A stretch of DNA of 64,000 nucleotides, from positions 186,001-250,000 of the forward strand of contig NZ_PVNH01000006.1 of assembly GCF_003001955.1 (NCBI RefSeq), written 5' to 3'. A program made the position numbers and the translations under genes. This DNA is from Prauserella shujinwangii (lineage in GTDB: Bacteria; Actinomycetota; Actinomycetes; Mycobacteriales; Pseudonocardiaceae). The stretch's first letter is position 1. Each line of letters starts with the position of its first letter. This document shows, piece by piece, positions 17,261 through 26,335 of this stretch. A model generated the notes under the pieces. The model was not told the DNA's origin and searched no databases. It saw only the letters and a program-made list of their open reading frames with translations.

Positions 17261-18273
17261 CGCGCACCGCCGAGGAACACGAGCCCGGCCACCACGGCGC
17301 AGCCGATCGCGACGACGAAGGTGACGGGCGCGAACCGCAGCGCGAACGCCCTGCCGAACGTCCCGGCCTGCAACGCGAACAGCTTGGCGTCGATCGCGGG
17401 CCCGACGACGAGGAACACCAGCCGGGGCAGCAGCGGCAACGCGGACAGGGACGCGGCGACGAACGCGTCGGCCTCGCTGCACAGCGACAGCACGACGGCG
17501 AGCACCGCGAGCACGAGCACGCCGAGCACGATCTGGTCGGCCAGCGCGCCGAACCACTCCCCGGGCACGAGCACCCCCAGCGCGGCGGACACGAGCGCGC
17601 CGAGCACGAGGAAACCGCCCGCGTCCACCAGGTCCGACCGTGCCGTCTCGGCGAACGCGGCCCACCGGCCGCGCCCGGTCACCTCGGGCAGCCTGCGGCG
17701 GGCGCGCTCGGCGATCCACTCCAGCTTCCCCCACCGGATCCACAGCCAGCCCATGATCATGGCCGTGGCCAGGGACGCGACGAACCGGGCGAGCACCATG
17801 CCGGGTTCGCCGGGGAACGCGACGGCCGTGGCGACGAGCACGACCGGGTTCACGGCGGGCGCGGCGAGCAGGAACGTCAGCGCCGCCGCCGGCGCCACGC
17901 CCTGCCCGATGAGCCTGCGCGCGACCGGCACCGAGGCGCATTCGCAGCCGGGCAGCGCGACGCCGGACAGCCCGGCGACGCCGACCGCCGCGGACTGCCT
18001 GCGCGGCAGCACCCGCTCCAGCACGCGGGCGGGCACGAACGCGGCGATGGCGCCGCTGACCAGCACGCCCAGCACCAGGAACGGCAGCGCCTGCACACAC
18101 ACGGCCACGAACACGGTCGACGCGGTCCGCAGCGCGGGGACATCGAACACCGACTGCAGCCACGACTGCCCGAGCAGCGCCAGCACGAGCACGGCGCACA
18201 GCACCTCGACCGAGGTGATCCGGCCGCGGCGCGGCCGCGCGGTGCCGCGGGAGGCCTCGGAAACGGTTGCCAT
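17257..18273 (-). CDS. YraQ/YcgR-family (UPF0718) permease
   Basis: The integral membrane protein has 338 residues and eight or more spans in two homologous halves. Conserved short motifs PGCECASVPVARRLI (residues about 105-120) and LCSEADAFVAASL (about 255-267) each end a half and are typical of the family. These permeases pair with TIGR03943 proteins; the transported substrate is unknown. ATG 18273 lies inside a candidate Zur site. The stop overlaps the downstream gene (ATGA), so the two are one transcription unit. Confidence 0.88.
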   Translation of the reverse strand: MATVSEASRGTARPRRGRITSVEVLCAVLVLALLGQSWLQSVFDVPALRTASTVFVAVCVQALPFLVLGVLVSGAIAAFVPARVLERVLPRRQSAAVGVAGLSGVALPGCECASVPVARRLIGQGVAPAAALTFLLAAPAVNPVVLVATAVAFPGEPGMVLARFVASLATAMIMGWLWIRWGKLEWIAERARRRLPEVTGRGRWAAFAETARSDLVDAGGFLVLGALVSAALGVLVPGEWFGALADQIVLGVLVLAVLAVVLSLCSEADAFVAASLSALPLLPRLVFLVVGPAIDAKLFALQAGTFGRAFALRFAPVTFVVAIGCAVVAGLVFLGGAR

Positions 18274-18278
18274 TTTCC
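18259..18278. promoter_or_regulatory. Candidate Zur-type box over the permease start codon
   Basis: GGAAACGGTTGCCATTTTCC is an imperfect inverted repeat (GGAAA/TTTCC outer arms with a GAAACG half-site facing CATTTTC) spanning ATG 18271-18273 of the permease. It is unusually AT-rich for the surroundings. The Zur assignment rests on resemblance of the half-sites and on the neighbouring zur gene; it is weak. Confidence 0.3.
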
Positions 18279-18304
18279 CGATGATGCCAGGGGCGGGCGA
18301 GCGC

Positions 18305-18721
18305 TCAGCCGGTGGATCCGAGCAGGTCGGCGCGGACCTGCGAGGCGGTGGACACCACCAGCATCAGCAGGGTGCCCAACGGGGTGGCGTCCAGCCCCTG
18401 CGCCGGGAACGCGTACCGCAGGGTGAGGTCCATGCCCCGCTCGGTGTGCACGACGCCGAGCGTGCCGAACAGGCCCTGGCCCGCCCGCTCGGCCACCGAG
18501 GCGGCGACCTCGCTCTGGTCCGGCAGGTCCCACGCGACCACGCAGGTCAGGCTGAGCACGGTCAGCCCCTCGGCGAGCCGGGTGGCCTGCACGACGCACG
18601 GCACGTCGGCGTGGGAGAACGTGAGCGCCCCGTCGTCGTCGACGTGCACCTCGAGGTAGCGCTCCAGCGCCTCCTTCGCCGACGTCAGCAGCGCGGCGGT
18701 GTCGGCGGCCTCGGACGTCAC
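18305..18721 (-). CDS. YbjN-domain protein (138 aa)
   Basis: The compact alpha/beta protein of the YbjN superfamily (secretion-chaperone-like fold) carries the patterns [20 protein letters not shown] at the N-terminus and [20 protein letters not shown] at the C-terminus. GTG 18721 overlaps the uppS stop (GTGA), so translation is coupled. YbjN proteins affect stress and motility phenotypes in enterobacteria and have no known reaction. It has no signal peptide or membrane span. Confidence 0.8.
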   Translation of the reverse strand: MTSEAADTAALLTSAKEALERYLEVHVDDDGALTFSHADVPCVVQATRLAEGLTVLSLTCVVAWDLPDQSEVAASVAERAGQGLFGTLGVVHTERGMDLTLRYAFPAQGLDATPLGTLLMLVVSTASQVRADLLGSTG

Positions 18722-19572
18722 GGGGATTCCTCCGCGCCTGCCGGGGCCGCCGCGGCGGCCTCGTTCGCCGCCTGGTCGACGGCCGCGCCGAAGCGGCGGT
18801 CGCGACGGGCGTACTCCAGGCAGGCGTCCCACAGCTTCGTCCGGTCGAAGTCGGGGAACAGGGTGTCCTGGAACACGAACTCGGCATAGGCCGACTGCCA
18901 CAGCAGGAAGTTGGACGTGCGCAGCTCGCCGGAGGGTCGCAGGAACAGGTCCACGTCGGGCATCTCCGGCTGGTAGAGGTACTTGGCGATCGTGCGCTCG
19001 TCGACCTTCTCGGGGTCGATCCGGCCCTCGGCGGCGAGCCGGGCGATCTGCCGGGCGGCGTCGCCGATCTCGGCACGGCCGCCGTAGTTGACGCACATGG
19101 TCATGTTGAGCCTGGTGTTGTGCCTGGTCTTCTCCTCCGCGGCCTGCAGCTCCTTGATGACGCTGCGCCACAGCCGGGGCCTGCGGCCCGCCCAGCGGAT
19201 CCGCACCCCGATCGAACCGAGGTAGTCGACCTGCCTGCGGATGGTGTCGCGATTGAAGCCCATGAGGAAGCGCACCTCGTCGGGGCTGCGCTTCCAGTTC
19301 TCCGTCGAGAACGCGTACACCGACAGCCACTTGACGCCGAGCTCGACCGCGCCGCTGGCGACGTCGATCATCACCGACTCGCCGCGCTTGTGCCCCTCGA
19401 TGCGGGGCAGCCCGCGCTGGTTGGCCCAGCGGCCGTTGCCGTCCATGACGAGCGCGACGTGCCGTGGCAGCAGCTCCGGCGGGATGTTCGGCGGGCGGGC
19501 GCCGTACGGGTGCGGCTCAGGTGGCCGTGGCGTCGTGTGTGACGCCACGTTCTCGCGTCCCCTGCGTCGCAC
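18718..19572 (-). CDS. uppS: Isoprenyl transferase (undecaprenyl/decaprenyl diphosphate synthase)
   Basis: This cis-prenyltransferase builds the polyprenyl diphosphate carrier for peptidoglycan and arabinogalactan. Conserved regions are [13 protein letters not shown] (catalytic Asp), [28 protein letters not shown] and [25 protein letters not shown] 19572 gives 284 residues and overlaps recO by 56 bases; GTG 19548 is an alternative. The uppS-recO order and overlap are conserved in mycobacteria. Confidence 0.95.
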   Translation of the reverse strand: MRRRGRENVASHTTPRPPEPHPYGARPPNIPPELLPRHVALVMDGNGRWANQRGLPRIEGHKRGESVMIDVASGAVELGVKWLSVYAFSTENWKRSPDEVRFLMGFNRDTIRRQVDYLGSIGVRIRWAGRRPRLWRSVIKELQAAEEKTRHNTRLNMTMCVNYGGRAEIGDAARQIARLAAEGRIDPEKVDERTIAKYLYQPEMPDVDLFLRPSGELRTSNFLLWQSAYAEFVFQDTLFPDFDRTKLWDACLEYARRDRRFGAAVDQAANEAAAAAPAGAEESP

Positions 19573-20368
19573 CTGGCACCTCCGGATCGGTGGATGTCCC
19601 GTCCGACCCTAACTGGTGCGCGATCGGCGACTCACGGGCACGGCGTTCCACGAACGGCAACGACCGCAGCTGCCGCTCCAGATGCCACTGCAGGTGAGCC
19701 GCGACCAGCCCGCTGACGTCGCGGCGGACGGCCTGGGTCGTGGCCTCCGCCACCGGCCAGTCACCGTGCAGCAGCGCCTCCAGCAGCAGGAACACCTCGG
19801 CGGGCGGGTGCACCGCGCCCGCGCTCCGGCAGCGGCCGCACTGCGCACCCCCCGACTGCACGCTGAACGAGCGGTGCGGGCCTGGCTCGCCGCAGCGGGC
19901 GCACTCGGTGATCGCGGGCGCCCAGCCCGCGAACGCCATCGCGCGCAGGAAGAACGCGTCCAGCACCAGCGAGGGGTCGCGCCCGCCCTCGGCGAGCGCC
20001 CGCAGCGCGCCGGTCACCAGCAGGTACAGCCGCAACGCGGGCTCCCCCTCGTCGAGCGTGAGCCGGTCGGCGGTCTCGGTGATCGCGCTCGCCGCGGTGT
20101 AGCGCTGGTAGTCGCCGACGATGGGCAGCGCGAACGCGTCCACGGTCTCCACCTGCGTGATCACGTCGAGCGTGCGGCCGGTGTAGAACTGGGCGTCCAC
20201 GTGCCCGAACGGTTCGAGCCGCGCCCCGAACCGGGACGTGGTGCGGCGGACGCCCTTGGCGACCGCGCGCACCTTGCCGTGCCGCCGCGTGAGCAGGGTG
20301 ATGATGCGGTCGGCCTCGCCCAGCTTGTGCGCGCGCAGCACCACTCCGGTGTCCCGGTACAGACTCAC
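19517..20368 (-). CDS. recO: DNA repair protein RecO
   Basis: The protein has 283 residues with an N-terminal OB-fold ([21 protein letters not shown]... [12 protein letters not shown]) that binds single-stranded DNA. A helical zinc-containing C-terminal domain has four cysteines (ECARCGEPG...QCGRCRSAG, residues about 150-185). RecO helps RecR load RecA at gaps. It starts at GTG 20368. The last 18 codons overlap uppS in another frame, and the C-terminal tail beyond residue 260 is variable. Confidence 0.93.
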   Translation of the reverse strand: MSLYRDTGVVLRAHKLGEADRIITLLTRRHGKVRAVAKGVRRTTSRFGARLEPFGHVDAQFYTGRTLDVITQVETVDAFALPIVGDYQRYTAASAITETADRLTLDEGEPALRLYLLVTGALRALAEGGRDPSLVLDAFFLRAMAFAGWAPAITECARCGEPGPHRSFSVQSGGAQCGRCRSAGAVHPPAEVFLLLEALLHGDWPVAEATTQAVRRDVSGLVAAHLQWHLERQLRSLPFVERRARESPIAHQLGSDGTSTDPEVPGATQGTRERGVTHDATAT

Positions 20369-20441
20369 CGGACCATGCTAAACGGCTCGTGCGCGCGCGA
20401 CGCCGCGAGAACGACGTGTCCCGCCCACGAGCCGCCGCGCG

Positions 20442-20954
20442 TCAGTAGTTGTAGCTGTTGAGCGTGTCCACGGCCTCGTTGGCGGCCACGATCGCCACGA
20501 TGATCATGATGACGGCGATGGCCCAGCTGATCGCGCCGATGATCGTCGCGATGAGGCACAGCGTCCTCGTCTGCCGGGACGCGTCCTGCGCGGCCGCGAG
20601 GTTGCCCTGCATCTTGTAGGTGTTGACCTCGTTGGACTTCATGATCGCGAAGATGGCGAGGATCCAGAACAGGAAGATGCAGCCGATCGCCCAGCCCTTG
20701 TAGTCCGGGATGTCCTGCCCCACGGCGCCCGGCTGCCCGTAGGGCTGGCCGAACGGCGCCTGCTGCCCGTACTGGGGGTACTGTGGCTGGCCCGGCTGAC
20801 CCGGCTGGACCGGCTGGCCGTACGGCGCCGCGGGCATCCCGCCCGACGGGGTGCCGTAGGGCTGCTGCGGCTGGCCGAACTGCGGTGGCTGGCCGAACTG
20901 CTGCGGCTGCTGACCGTAGGGCTGTTGTTGTTGCTGCCCGTACGGGTTCGTCAT
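20442..20954 (-). CDS. CD225/dispanin-family membrane protein with Gln/Pro/Gly-rich N-terminus
   Basis: The protein has 170 residues. The first 85 are a low-complexity cytosolic segment built from GQP/PYGQP repeats. Two transmembrane helices follow, with the CD225 pattern between them (AIMKSNEVNTYKMQGNLAAAQDAS). ATG 20954 is chosen because the frame upstream lacks features. It lies downstream of a DUF2752 gene and a second CD225 gene on the same strand. Bacterial CD225 proteins are uncharacterised. Eukaryotic relatives (IFITM) change membrane curvature; carrying that role over is speculation. Confidence 0.85.
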   Translation of the reverse strand: MTNPYGQQQQQPYGQQPQQFGQPPQFGQPQQPYGTPSGGMPAAPYGQPVQPGQPGQPQYPQYGQQAPFGQPYGQPGAVGQDIPDYKGWAIGCIFLFWILAIFAIMKSNEVNTYKMQGNLAAAQDASRQTRTLCLIATIIGAISWAIAVIMIIVAIVAANEAVDTLNSYNY

Positions 20955-21050
20955 GGGGCCCTCCCCTGGCTTCGCGAACACGTGTGCCGCGGGAGCGTAC
21001 CTTCACGACGGTCGCGGTGTCCCCGGAAGTCGCCGGTTGCGGCCGGGATG

Positions 21051-21503
21051 TCACACCGCCAGCGCGGTGAACGGTGCGAAGGGCAGGTTCCGGAGCACGA
21101 ACCAGGCCACGAACACCACCCCGAACGCCACGGGGGTCCAGCGCAGGTGCAGCCAGGTGCGGACCCAGCGGCCACGCCACCGGCCGACCGTCCACGCGGC
21201 GAAGCTCCACAGGCACAGCGCGAGGAGCACCACCGTGACCGCGTTGAAGTGCAGTGCGGCCGCGAGGTCGCCGTGCAGCAGGCTGTACAGCATCCGCATG
21301 CCGCCGCAGCCGGGGCAGGTGAGCCCGAACAGCGCCTTCGTGGGGCACACGGGCAGCGGGCCGCCCGGTGTGGTCGGATCGCCCCACCACACGACGGCGC
21401 AGGCCACGGCCGCCGCCCCCGCCGCCGCCGCGGGCGGCGCCAGCCTGCGCACCCGCTCCCGCACGGTCGCGGCGGGCGCTCCGGTGTAGACGGTGCCGGT
21501 CAT
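21051..21503 (-). CDS. DUF2752 membrane protein
   Basis: The protein has 150 residues with three hydrophobic spans and the DUF2752 signature PTKALFGLTCPGCGGMRM (residues about 54-71), followed by LLHGDLAAALHFN. The CPxCG cysteines are the hallmark of the family. ATG 21503 follows the stop of the upstream CD225 gene by 2 bases, so the genes are coupled. DUF2752 proteins often sit beside CD225 or TM2-domain genes; the function is unknown. Confidence 0.88.
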   Translation of the reverse strand: MTGTVYTGAPAATVRERVRRLAPPAAAAGAAAVACAVVWWGDPTTPGGPLPVCPTKALFGLTCPGCGGMRMLYSLLHGDLAAALHFNAVTVVLLALCLWSFAAWTVGRWRGRWVRTWLHLRWTPVAFGVVFVAWFVLRNLPFAPFTALAV

Positions 21504-21505
21504 GG

Positions 21506-21901
21506 TCAGGTGGGGGTGAGTTCGGTGGCCGCGAAGCCGAACACGACGATCATCACGATGAGGAACACGACGTAGAGGCCCACGAGGATGCCCATGGTGG
21601 CGGCCGACCAGATCGCCCACTTCTTGGCGTCGTCGGCGGCCTGCCGCGCCTCCGCGTGCAGGCCCTGCGCCCACAGGCTCGCGACCTGGTTGGACTTCAC
21701 GATGGACACGATGCCCAGCGGCATGCAGCACAGGACGGTGGTGAGGATGGCCCAGACCAGGTGGTTGTCCGGCGGCGGGCCGTAGTTCGCCGGCCCGTAC
21801 CCGTACTGCGGATACGGGGGACCCGGCGGCGGGCCCTGCTGCCCCGGGTACCGCGGCTGCTCGGGGTACTGGGGGAACTGGGGATACTGCTGGTCGCTCA
21901 C
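21506..21901 (-). CDS. CD225/dispanin-family membrane protein (131 aa)
   Basis: It has a Pro/Tyr/Gln-rich N-terminus (residues 1-45, PQYPQFPQYPEQP-type repeats), then two transmembrane helices around the CD225 motif CCMPLGIVSIVKSNQVASLW. GTG 21901 has a strong AGGAGG site and overlaps the TGA of a 28-codon mini-ORF (GTGA). The open frame continuing to 21964 is an artefact of the duplicated leader. It is the first large gene of the CD225-DUF2752 pair. Confidence 0.85.
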   Translation of the reverse strand: MSDQQYPQFPQYPEQPRYPGQQGPPPGPPYPQYGYGPANYGPPPDNHLVWAILTTVLCCMPLGIVSIVKSNQVASLWAQGLHAEARQAADDAKKWAIWSAATMGILVGLYVVFLIVMIVVFGFAATELTPT

Positions 21902-21984
21902 GCCGCCTCCTGTGCCATGCGGGACACCCGCACCCGGTCGGCTCGCGTGCGCCGAGCTCCGCACGCTCCGCGATGATCGCTCAC
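21898..21984 (-). CDS. 28-codon mini-ORF, copy 2 of a tandem pair
   Basis: It has AGGAGG, GTG 21984, 28 codons beginning VSDHRGACGARRTRADR and TGA at 21898-21900, which overlaps the GTG of the CD225 gene. Its own start overlaps the stop of copy 1. The peptide is Arg-rich with one Cys. The chain of GTGA junctions suggests translational coupling through the leader. Whether the peptide is made or functional is unknown. Confidence 0.4.
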   Translation of the reverse strand: MSDHRGACGARRTRADRVRVSRMAQEAA

Positions 21985-22063
21985 GCCGCCTCCTGTGTCA
22001 TGCGGGACACCCGCACCCGGTCGGCTCGCGTGCGCGAAGCTCCGCACGCTCCGCGATGATCGC
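21898..22063. repeat. Tandem duplication, 83-bp unit (two copies plus partial third)
   Basis: Units 21898-21980 and 21981-22063 differ at three positions. A short third start (tcacgccgcctcc) follows at 22064. Each unit includes the Shine-Dalgarno and first codons of the CD225 gene, so the leader appears to have been copied backwards from the gene start. The unit is 28 codons minus one base, so every copy ends in a stop that overlaps the next start. Confidence 0.85.
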
Positions 22064-22067
22064 TCAC
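21981..22067 (-). CDS. 28-codon mini-ORF, copy 1 of a tandem pair
   Basis: GTG 22067 lies 13 bases after the era stop with a GGAGGC site. It encodes 28 residues starting VSDHRGACGASRTRADR and ending VSRMTQEAA, then TGA 21981-21983. It differs from copy 2 by two residues. Its position ties era translation to the CD225 cassette. Confidence 0.4.
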   Translation of the reverse strand: MSDHRGACGASRTRADRVRVSRMTQEAA

Positions 22068-22080
22068 GCCGCCTCCGTGT

Positions 22081-22980
22081 CTAGAACCCCAGCTTCCGCA
22101 GCTGCTTGGGATCGCGCTGCCAGTCCTTGGCCACCTTCACGTGCAGGTCGAGGTAGACCTTAGTGCCGAGCAGCGCCTCGATGTGGCGGCGGGCCGTGGC
22201 TCCGACCTCCTTCAACCGCGCCCCCCGGTGGCCCAGGACGATCCCCTTCTGGCTCGGCCGCTCCACGTAGAGCAGCGCGTGCACGTCGACGAGGTCGGCG
22301 CGGCCCTCGCGGGGGATCATCTCCTCGACGGTCACCGCGATCGAGTGCGGCAGCTCGTCCCGCACGCCCTCCAGCGCCGCCTCCCGGATCAGCTCCGCGA
22401 CGAGCTGCTGCTCGGGCTCGTCGGTGAGGTCGCCCTCCGGGTAGAGCGGCGGGCCCTCCGGCAGGCGCGCCACGAGCACGTCGGCCACCACCCCCACCTG
22501 GTAGCCGCTCTGCGCCGACACGGGCACGAGGTCGGCGAAGTCCATGAGGTCCTGCAACGCGAGCAGCTGCTTGGCGATGCGGTCGGGCGGCACGAGGTCG
22601 GTCTTGGTGACGACGCCGATCACCGGGGTGCGCCGGGCCACCTTGGCCAGCTCGGCGGCGATGAACCGGTCGCCGGGGCCGATCTTCTCGTCGGCGGGGA
22701 CGCAGAAGCCGATGACGTCCACTTCGGACCATGTCGAGTGGACGATGTCGTTGAGCCGCTGCCCGAGCAGGGTGCGCGGGCGGTGCAGGCCCGGCGTGTC
22801 GATGATGACCAGCTGCGCGTCCTCGCGGTGGACGATCCCGCGGATGGCGTGCCGGGTGGTCTGCGGCTTGCTCGACGTGATCGCGACCTTGCTGCCGACG
22901 AGCGCGTTGGTGAGGGTGGACTTGCCCGCGTTGGGGCGTCCGACGAAGCAGGCGAAACCGGAACGGTAGGGCTCGGTCAT
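22081..22980 (-). CDS. era: GTPase Era
   Basis: This 299-residue ribosome-assembly GTPase binds the 3' end of 16S rRNA. G motifs are GRPNAGKS (residues 14-21), the switch region with Thr in QTTRH, DTPG (near 61) and TKTD (near 125). The C-terminal KH domain has GHRGARLKEVG near residue 250. The stop is followed at once by the mini-ORF leader. It sits in the conserved recO-era-Rv2365c-Rv2366c-ybeY-phoH order. Confidence 0.96.
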   Translation of the reverse strand: MTEPYRSGFACFVGRPNAGKSTLTNALVGSKVAITSSKPQTTRHAIRGIVHREDAQLVIIDTPGLHRPRTLLGQRLNDIVHSTWSEVDVIGFCVPADEKIGPGDRFIAAELAKVARRTPVIGVVTKTDLVPPDRIAKQLLALQDLMDFADLVPVSAQSGYQVGVVADVLVARLPEGPPLYPEGDLTDEPEQQLVAELIREAALEGVRDELPHSIAVTVEEMIPREGRADLVDVHALLYVERPSQKGIVLGHRGARLKEVGATARRHIEALLGTKVYLDLHVKVAKDWQRDPKQLRKLGF

Positions 22981-22984
22981 CGGC

Positions 22985-23320
22985 TCAGCGCAGCGTCTCG
23001 CGCACGGTGCCCGCGGGATCGGCCCGCAGGATCGGCGCGCCCGGCGCGAGGTCGCGCACGGCCCGCACGGAGGCGTCGGCGACCGTGTCGTCGCCGGTGA
23101 CCACGGCGGCCGCCTCGAGACCCTCCGCGCCGCTGGACACGGCCGCGGCGACGGCCGCCTGCAGCGCGGTCAGCCGCAGCGAGGGCAGGTCGACGGTGGC
23201 GGCGGCGTAGGTGCGCCCGTCGGTGTCCCGTACCGCCGCGCCCTCGGCGGCCTGGATCCGGGCGCGCGTCGACCGGGCCAGGGTCAGGATCTTCTCGTCC
23301 TCGGGGTCAAGCTCAGGCAT
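22985..23320 (-). CDS. Rv2365c-like small protein, cytidine-deaminase fold (111 aa)
   Basis: From ATG 23320 the product reads [20 protein letters not shown], with a central segment DTDGRTYAAATVDLPSLRLTALQAAV that resembles the core of cytidine-deaminase-like folds. The Cys/His zinc ligands of true deaminases are missing. Orthologues occupy the same place between era and the CBS-domain protein in mycobacteria and have no known activity. The start overlaps the upstream gene by 8 bases. Confidence 0.8.
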   Translation of the reverse strand: MPELDPEDEKILTLARSTRARIQAAEGAAVRDTDGRTYAAATVDLPSLRLTALQAAVAAAVSSGAEGLEAAAVVTGDDTVADASVRAVRDLAPGAPILRADPAGTVRETLR

Positions 23321-24653
23321 GTTCGACACTCCTATCACGCTCGTCGGGCTCGTCGGGCCTGACCGGCAGCCTGCGGCCGGCGATCCGGTCGTCGACAGCC
23401 CGCACGACGACCGTGGTGATCCGCATTCTGCCTCGCCGGTCCTTGCCGCCCTCGGCGCGCAGGCGCAAGCCCTCCACCTCCGCCTCGGCACCGGGCAGCG
23501 GGACCCGGCCCAGCCGCTGCGCGAGCAGGCCGCCGACGGTCTCGACGTCGTAGTCGGAGAGGTCCAGTGCGAACAGTTCGGCCAGGTCGTCCACGCCGAG
23601 CCGGGCCGACACGCGGATCGCGTTGTCCTCCAGGTACTCGACCGGGGGCCGCTCGCCGGTGTCCGACTCGTCGGTGATCTCGCCGACGATCTCCTCCAGG
23701 ATGTCCTCGATGGTGAGCAGGCCTGCGGTGCCGCCGTACTCGTCGACGGCGATGGCCATGTGGTTGCGGGAGACCTGCATCTCCTGGAGCAGGTTGTCGA
23801 GCCGCTTGGAGTCGGGTACGAAGCTGGCCGGCTTCATCAGCTCGCTGACCCCGCGCGCGTTGCCGTTCTCGGCCAGGGAGGCGCGCACGAGGTCCTTCAG
23901 GTGGACGACGCCGACGATGTCGTCGACCGACTCGCCGATCACCGGCAGCCGGGAGAACCCGGTGCGCAGGGACAGCGCGAGCGCCTGCCGGACCGTTTTG
24001 GCCTGCTCGATCCAGACGATCTCGGTACGCGGCACCATGACCTCGCGGGCGACCGTGTCGCCGAGCTCGAACACCGAGTGGATCATCTCCCGCTCGGAGG
24101 CCTCCACCACCCCGCGCTCCTCGGCGAGGTCGACCAGTTCGCGCAGCTCGACCTCGGTGGTGAACGGGCCCTCGCGGAAGCCCTTGCCCGGGGTGATGGC
24201 GTTGCCGACCACGATGAGCAGCTTGCTCAGCGGGCCGAGCACGGACCCGAGGACCCGGACAGGCCCGGCCACGACCAGGCCCACGCGGTAGGGGTGCTGC
24301 CTGCCGATGGTGCGCGGGCCGACGCCGACCAGGACGTAGCTGACGAGCACCATCACGCCGCCCGCGGCCACGATCGCGAGCCACACCGGCTCGATCCAGC
24401 GCAGGCTCACCACCGTGACCAGCACGGTGGAGGTGAGCTCGCAGCCCATCCGCAGCAGCAACAGCAGGTTGATGTGCCGCCTGCGCTCCCGCAGGACGGC
24501 GACGAGCTGGCGCGCGCCGACACGGCCCATGCGCACGAGTCCGTCGGCGCGGGCCTGCGACATGGTGCTGATGGCGGCGTCCGCCGCGGCGAACACGCCG
24601 CCGAGCAATACCAGCAGGACGGCGATGACCAGCATGGTGGCCGAACCGGTCAC
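23313..24653 (-). CDS. Hemolysin-family CNNM/CorC-type membrane protein with CBS domains
   Basis: The protein has 446 residues with an N-terminal DUF21 membrane domain (three to four spans, residues 1-140). A CBS pair follows (about 200-330, with [13 protein letters not shown] and [29 protein letters not shown] as visible family motifs), then a C-terminal CorC/HlyC transporter-associated domain. The family is linked to magnesium or cobalt efflux. It starts at GTG 24653, overlapping the ybeY stop (GTGA). It corresponds to mycobacterial Rv2366c by position. Confidence 0.92.
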   Translation of the reverse strand: MTGSATMLVIAVLLVLLGGVFAAADAAISTMSQARADGLVRMGRVGARQLVAVLRERRRHINLLLLLRMGCELTSTVLVTVVSLRWIEPVWLAIVAAGGVMVLVSYVLVGVGPRTIGRQHPYRVGLVVAGPVRVLGSVLGPLSKLLIVVGNAITPGKGFREGPFTTEVELRELVDLAEERGVVEASEREMIHSVFELGDTVAREVMVPRTEIVWIEQAKTVRQALALSLRTGFSRLPVIGESVDDIVGVVHLKDLVRASLAENGNARGVSELMKPASFVPDSKRLDNLLQEMQVSRNHMAIAVDEYGGTAGLLTIEDILEEIVGEITDESDTGERPPVEYLEDNAIRVSARLGVDDLAELFALDLSDYDVETVGGLLAQRLGRVPLPGAEAEVEGLRLRAEGGKDRRGRMRITTVVVRAVDDRIAGRRLPVRPDEPDERDRSVEHA

Positions 24654-25210
24654 GACTGCTCCGCTTCGGACCCTCCGTCGGTGCCCTGGAGACCGGCCGC
24701 GCCGAGCAGCCGGTCGTCGGCACTGCGGCGGGCGTCCCGGCGCTGGGCGGCCAGCCGCGCGGCGGTGAAGTCGGCGAGGATGCGGTTCTGCAGCGAGAAC
24801 ATCTCGCGTTCCTCGGCCGGTTCGGCGTGGTCGTAGCCCAGCAGGTGCAGCACGCCGTGCACGGTCAGCAGGTGCAGCTCCTCGGCGAGGGAGTGCCCCG
24901 CCGTGCGCGCCTGGTCCCGCGCGAAGGCGGGGCAGAGCACGATGTCACCCAGCAGCGCCGGCGACGCCTCCGCGGCGTCGGGCCTGCGCGTGGCGTCCAG
25001 CTCCTCCATGGGGAACGCCATGACGTCGGTGGGACCGGGCAGGTCCATCCACCGCTCGTGCAGGTCCTCCATCACCTCGAGTGTGACCAGGAGGACGGAC
25101 AGCTCGGCGAGCGGGCTGACCTCCATCCGGTCCAGCGCGAACCGTGCGGCGGAGACGATCGACTCCTCGTCGACCTGCACGCCGGACTCGTTCGCGATCT
25201 CGATGCTCAT
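24650..25210 (-). CDS. ybeY: Endoribonuclease YbeY
   Basis: This zinc-dependent RNase acts in 16S rRNA 3' maturation and ribosome quality control. The metal site [11 protein letters not shown] is near residues 114-124 of the 186-residue product. The N-terminal [17 protein letters not shown] and DVMAFPM motifs are typical. ATG 25210 overlaps the phoH stop (ATGA). The C-terminal 35 residues are an unstructured extension seen in actinobacteria. Confidence 0.95.
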   Translation of the reverse strand: MSIEIANESGVQVDEESIVSAARFALDRMEVSPLAELSVLLVTLEVMEDLHERWMDLPGPTDVMAFPMEELDATRRPDAAEASPALLGDIVLCPAFARDQARTAGHSLAEELHLLTVHGVLHLLGYDHAEPAEEREMFSLQNRILADFTAARLAAQRRDARRSADDRLLGAAGLQGTDGGSEAEQS

Positions 25211-26310
25211 CGCCCGACGGCCTTCCCGCCGGGAGCGTCCTGCGCGGCCTGCCACTTCTCGTAGGCGTCCACGATGTCGCCGACCAGCTTGTGCCGCACC
25301 ACGTCGTGGCTGGTGAGGTTGGCGAAGTGCAGGTCGTCGACGCCCTCGAGGATCTCCCGCACGATCCGCAGCCCGCTGCGCTGCCCGCCGGGCAGGTCGA
25401 CCTGGGTGATGTCGCCGGTCACGACGACCTTCGACCCGAAGCCGAGCCGCGTGAGGAACATCTTCATCTGCTCGGGCGTGGTGTTCTGCGCCTCGTCGAG
25501 GATGATGAACGCGTCGTTGAGCGTGCGGCCGCGCATGTAGGCCAGCGGCGCGATCTCGATGGTGCCCGCCTGCATGAGCCTGGGGATGGACTCGGGGTCG
25601 ACCATGTCGTGCAGCGCGTCGTACAGCGGCCGCAGGTACGGGTCGATCTTCTCGTAGAGCGTGCCCGGCAGGTAGCCGAGCCGCTCCCCCGCCTCGACGG
25701 CGGGGCGCGTGAGGACGATCCGGGTGACCTGCTTGGCCTGCAGTGCCTGCACGGCCTTGGCCATGGCCAGGTACGTCTTGCCGGTGCCCGCCGGGCCGAT
25801 GCCGAACACCACGGTGTGCTTGTCGATCGCGTCGACGTACCGCTTCTGGTTCAGCGTCTTCGGCCGGATCGTGCGCCCGCGGCGGGACAGGATGTCCATG
25901 CTGAGCACGTCGGCGGGCGACTCCGCGCCTCCTGCCGACAGCATCGCCACGGTGCGCCGGACGGTGTCCGGACCGACTTGCTGCCCACGTCCCGCGAGAA
26001 TCACCAGTTCCGCGAACACGCGCTCGGCGAACGCCACGTCCGCGGGGGTGCCGGTGAGAGTGACCTCGTTGCCGCGCACGTGCACGTCGGCGGAGAGGAG
26101 GTCCTCGGCCGCGCGCAGGTTCTCGTCACGGGAACCGAGCAGGACGAGCACGGCGGCGTCGGGGATCGGGAACTTCGACTGGGCTGCCTGCGGGGCGGCC
26201 TCGGAGGGTTGCTGGGGGGCGGATCCGGCCACGTGCGCTCGGGCCTGCTTTCTGCGCTGGTGCGCTGGTCGTCGGTCTGTCGGGTTCGATGCTAACGGCA
26301 TCGACTTCAC
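25207..26310 (-). CDS. phoH: PhoH-family ATPase
   Basis: This 367-residue ATPase has an N-terminal KH-like region (residues about 45-110) and a P-loop domain with Walker [14 protein letters not shown] (near residue 170) and Walker B in [21 protein letters not shown]. PhoH proteins pair with YbeY genetically and are proposed to act on RNA. GTG 26310 is the outer start and ATG 26301 is also possible. It overlaps ybeY by 4 bases. Confidence 0.93.
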   Translation of the reverse strand: MKSMPLASNPTDRRPAHQRRKQARAHVAGSAPQQPSEAAPQAAQSKFPIPDAAVLVLLGSRDENLRAAEDLLSADVHVRGNEVTLTGTPADVAFAERVFAELVILAGRGQQVGPDTVRRTVAMLSAGGAESPADVLSMDILSRRGRTIRPKTLNQKRYVDAIDKHTVVFGIGPAGTGKTYLAMAKAVQALQAKQVTRIVLTRPAVEAGERLGYLPGTLYEKIDPYLRPLYDALHDMVDPESIPRLMQAGTIEIAPLAYMRGRTLNDAFIILDEAQNTTPEQMKMFLTRLGFGSKVVVTGDITQVDLPGGQRSGLRIVREILEGVDDLHFANLTSHDVVRHKLVGDIVDAYEKWQAAQDAPGGKAVGR

Positions 26311-26335
26311 GGGGCAGAGACGTTACCCCGCCGGG

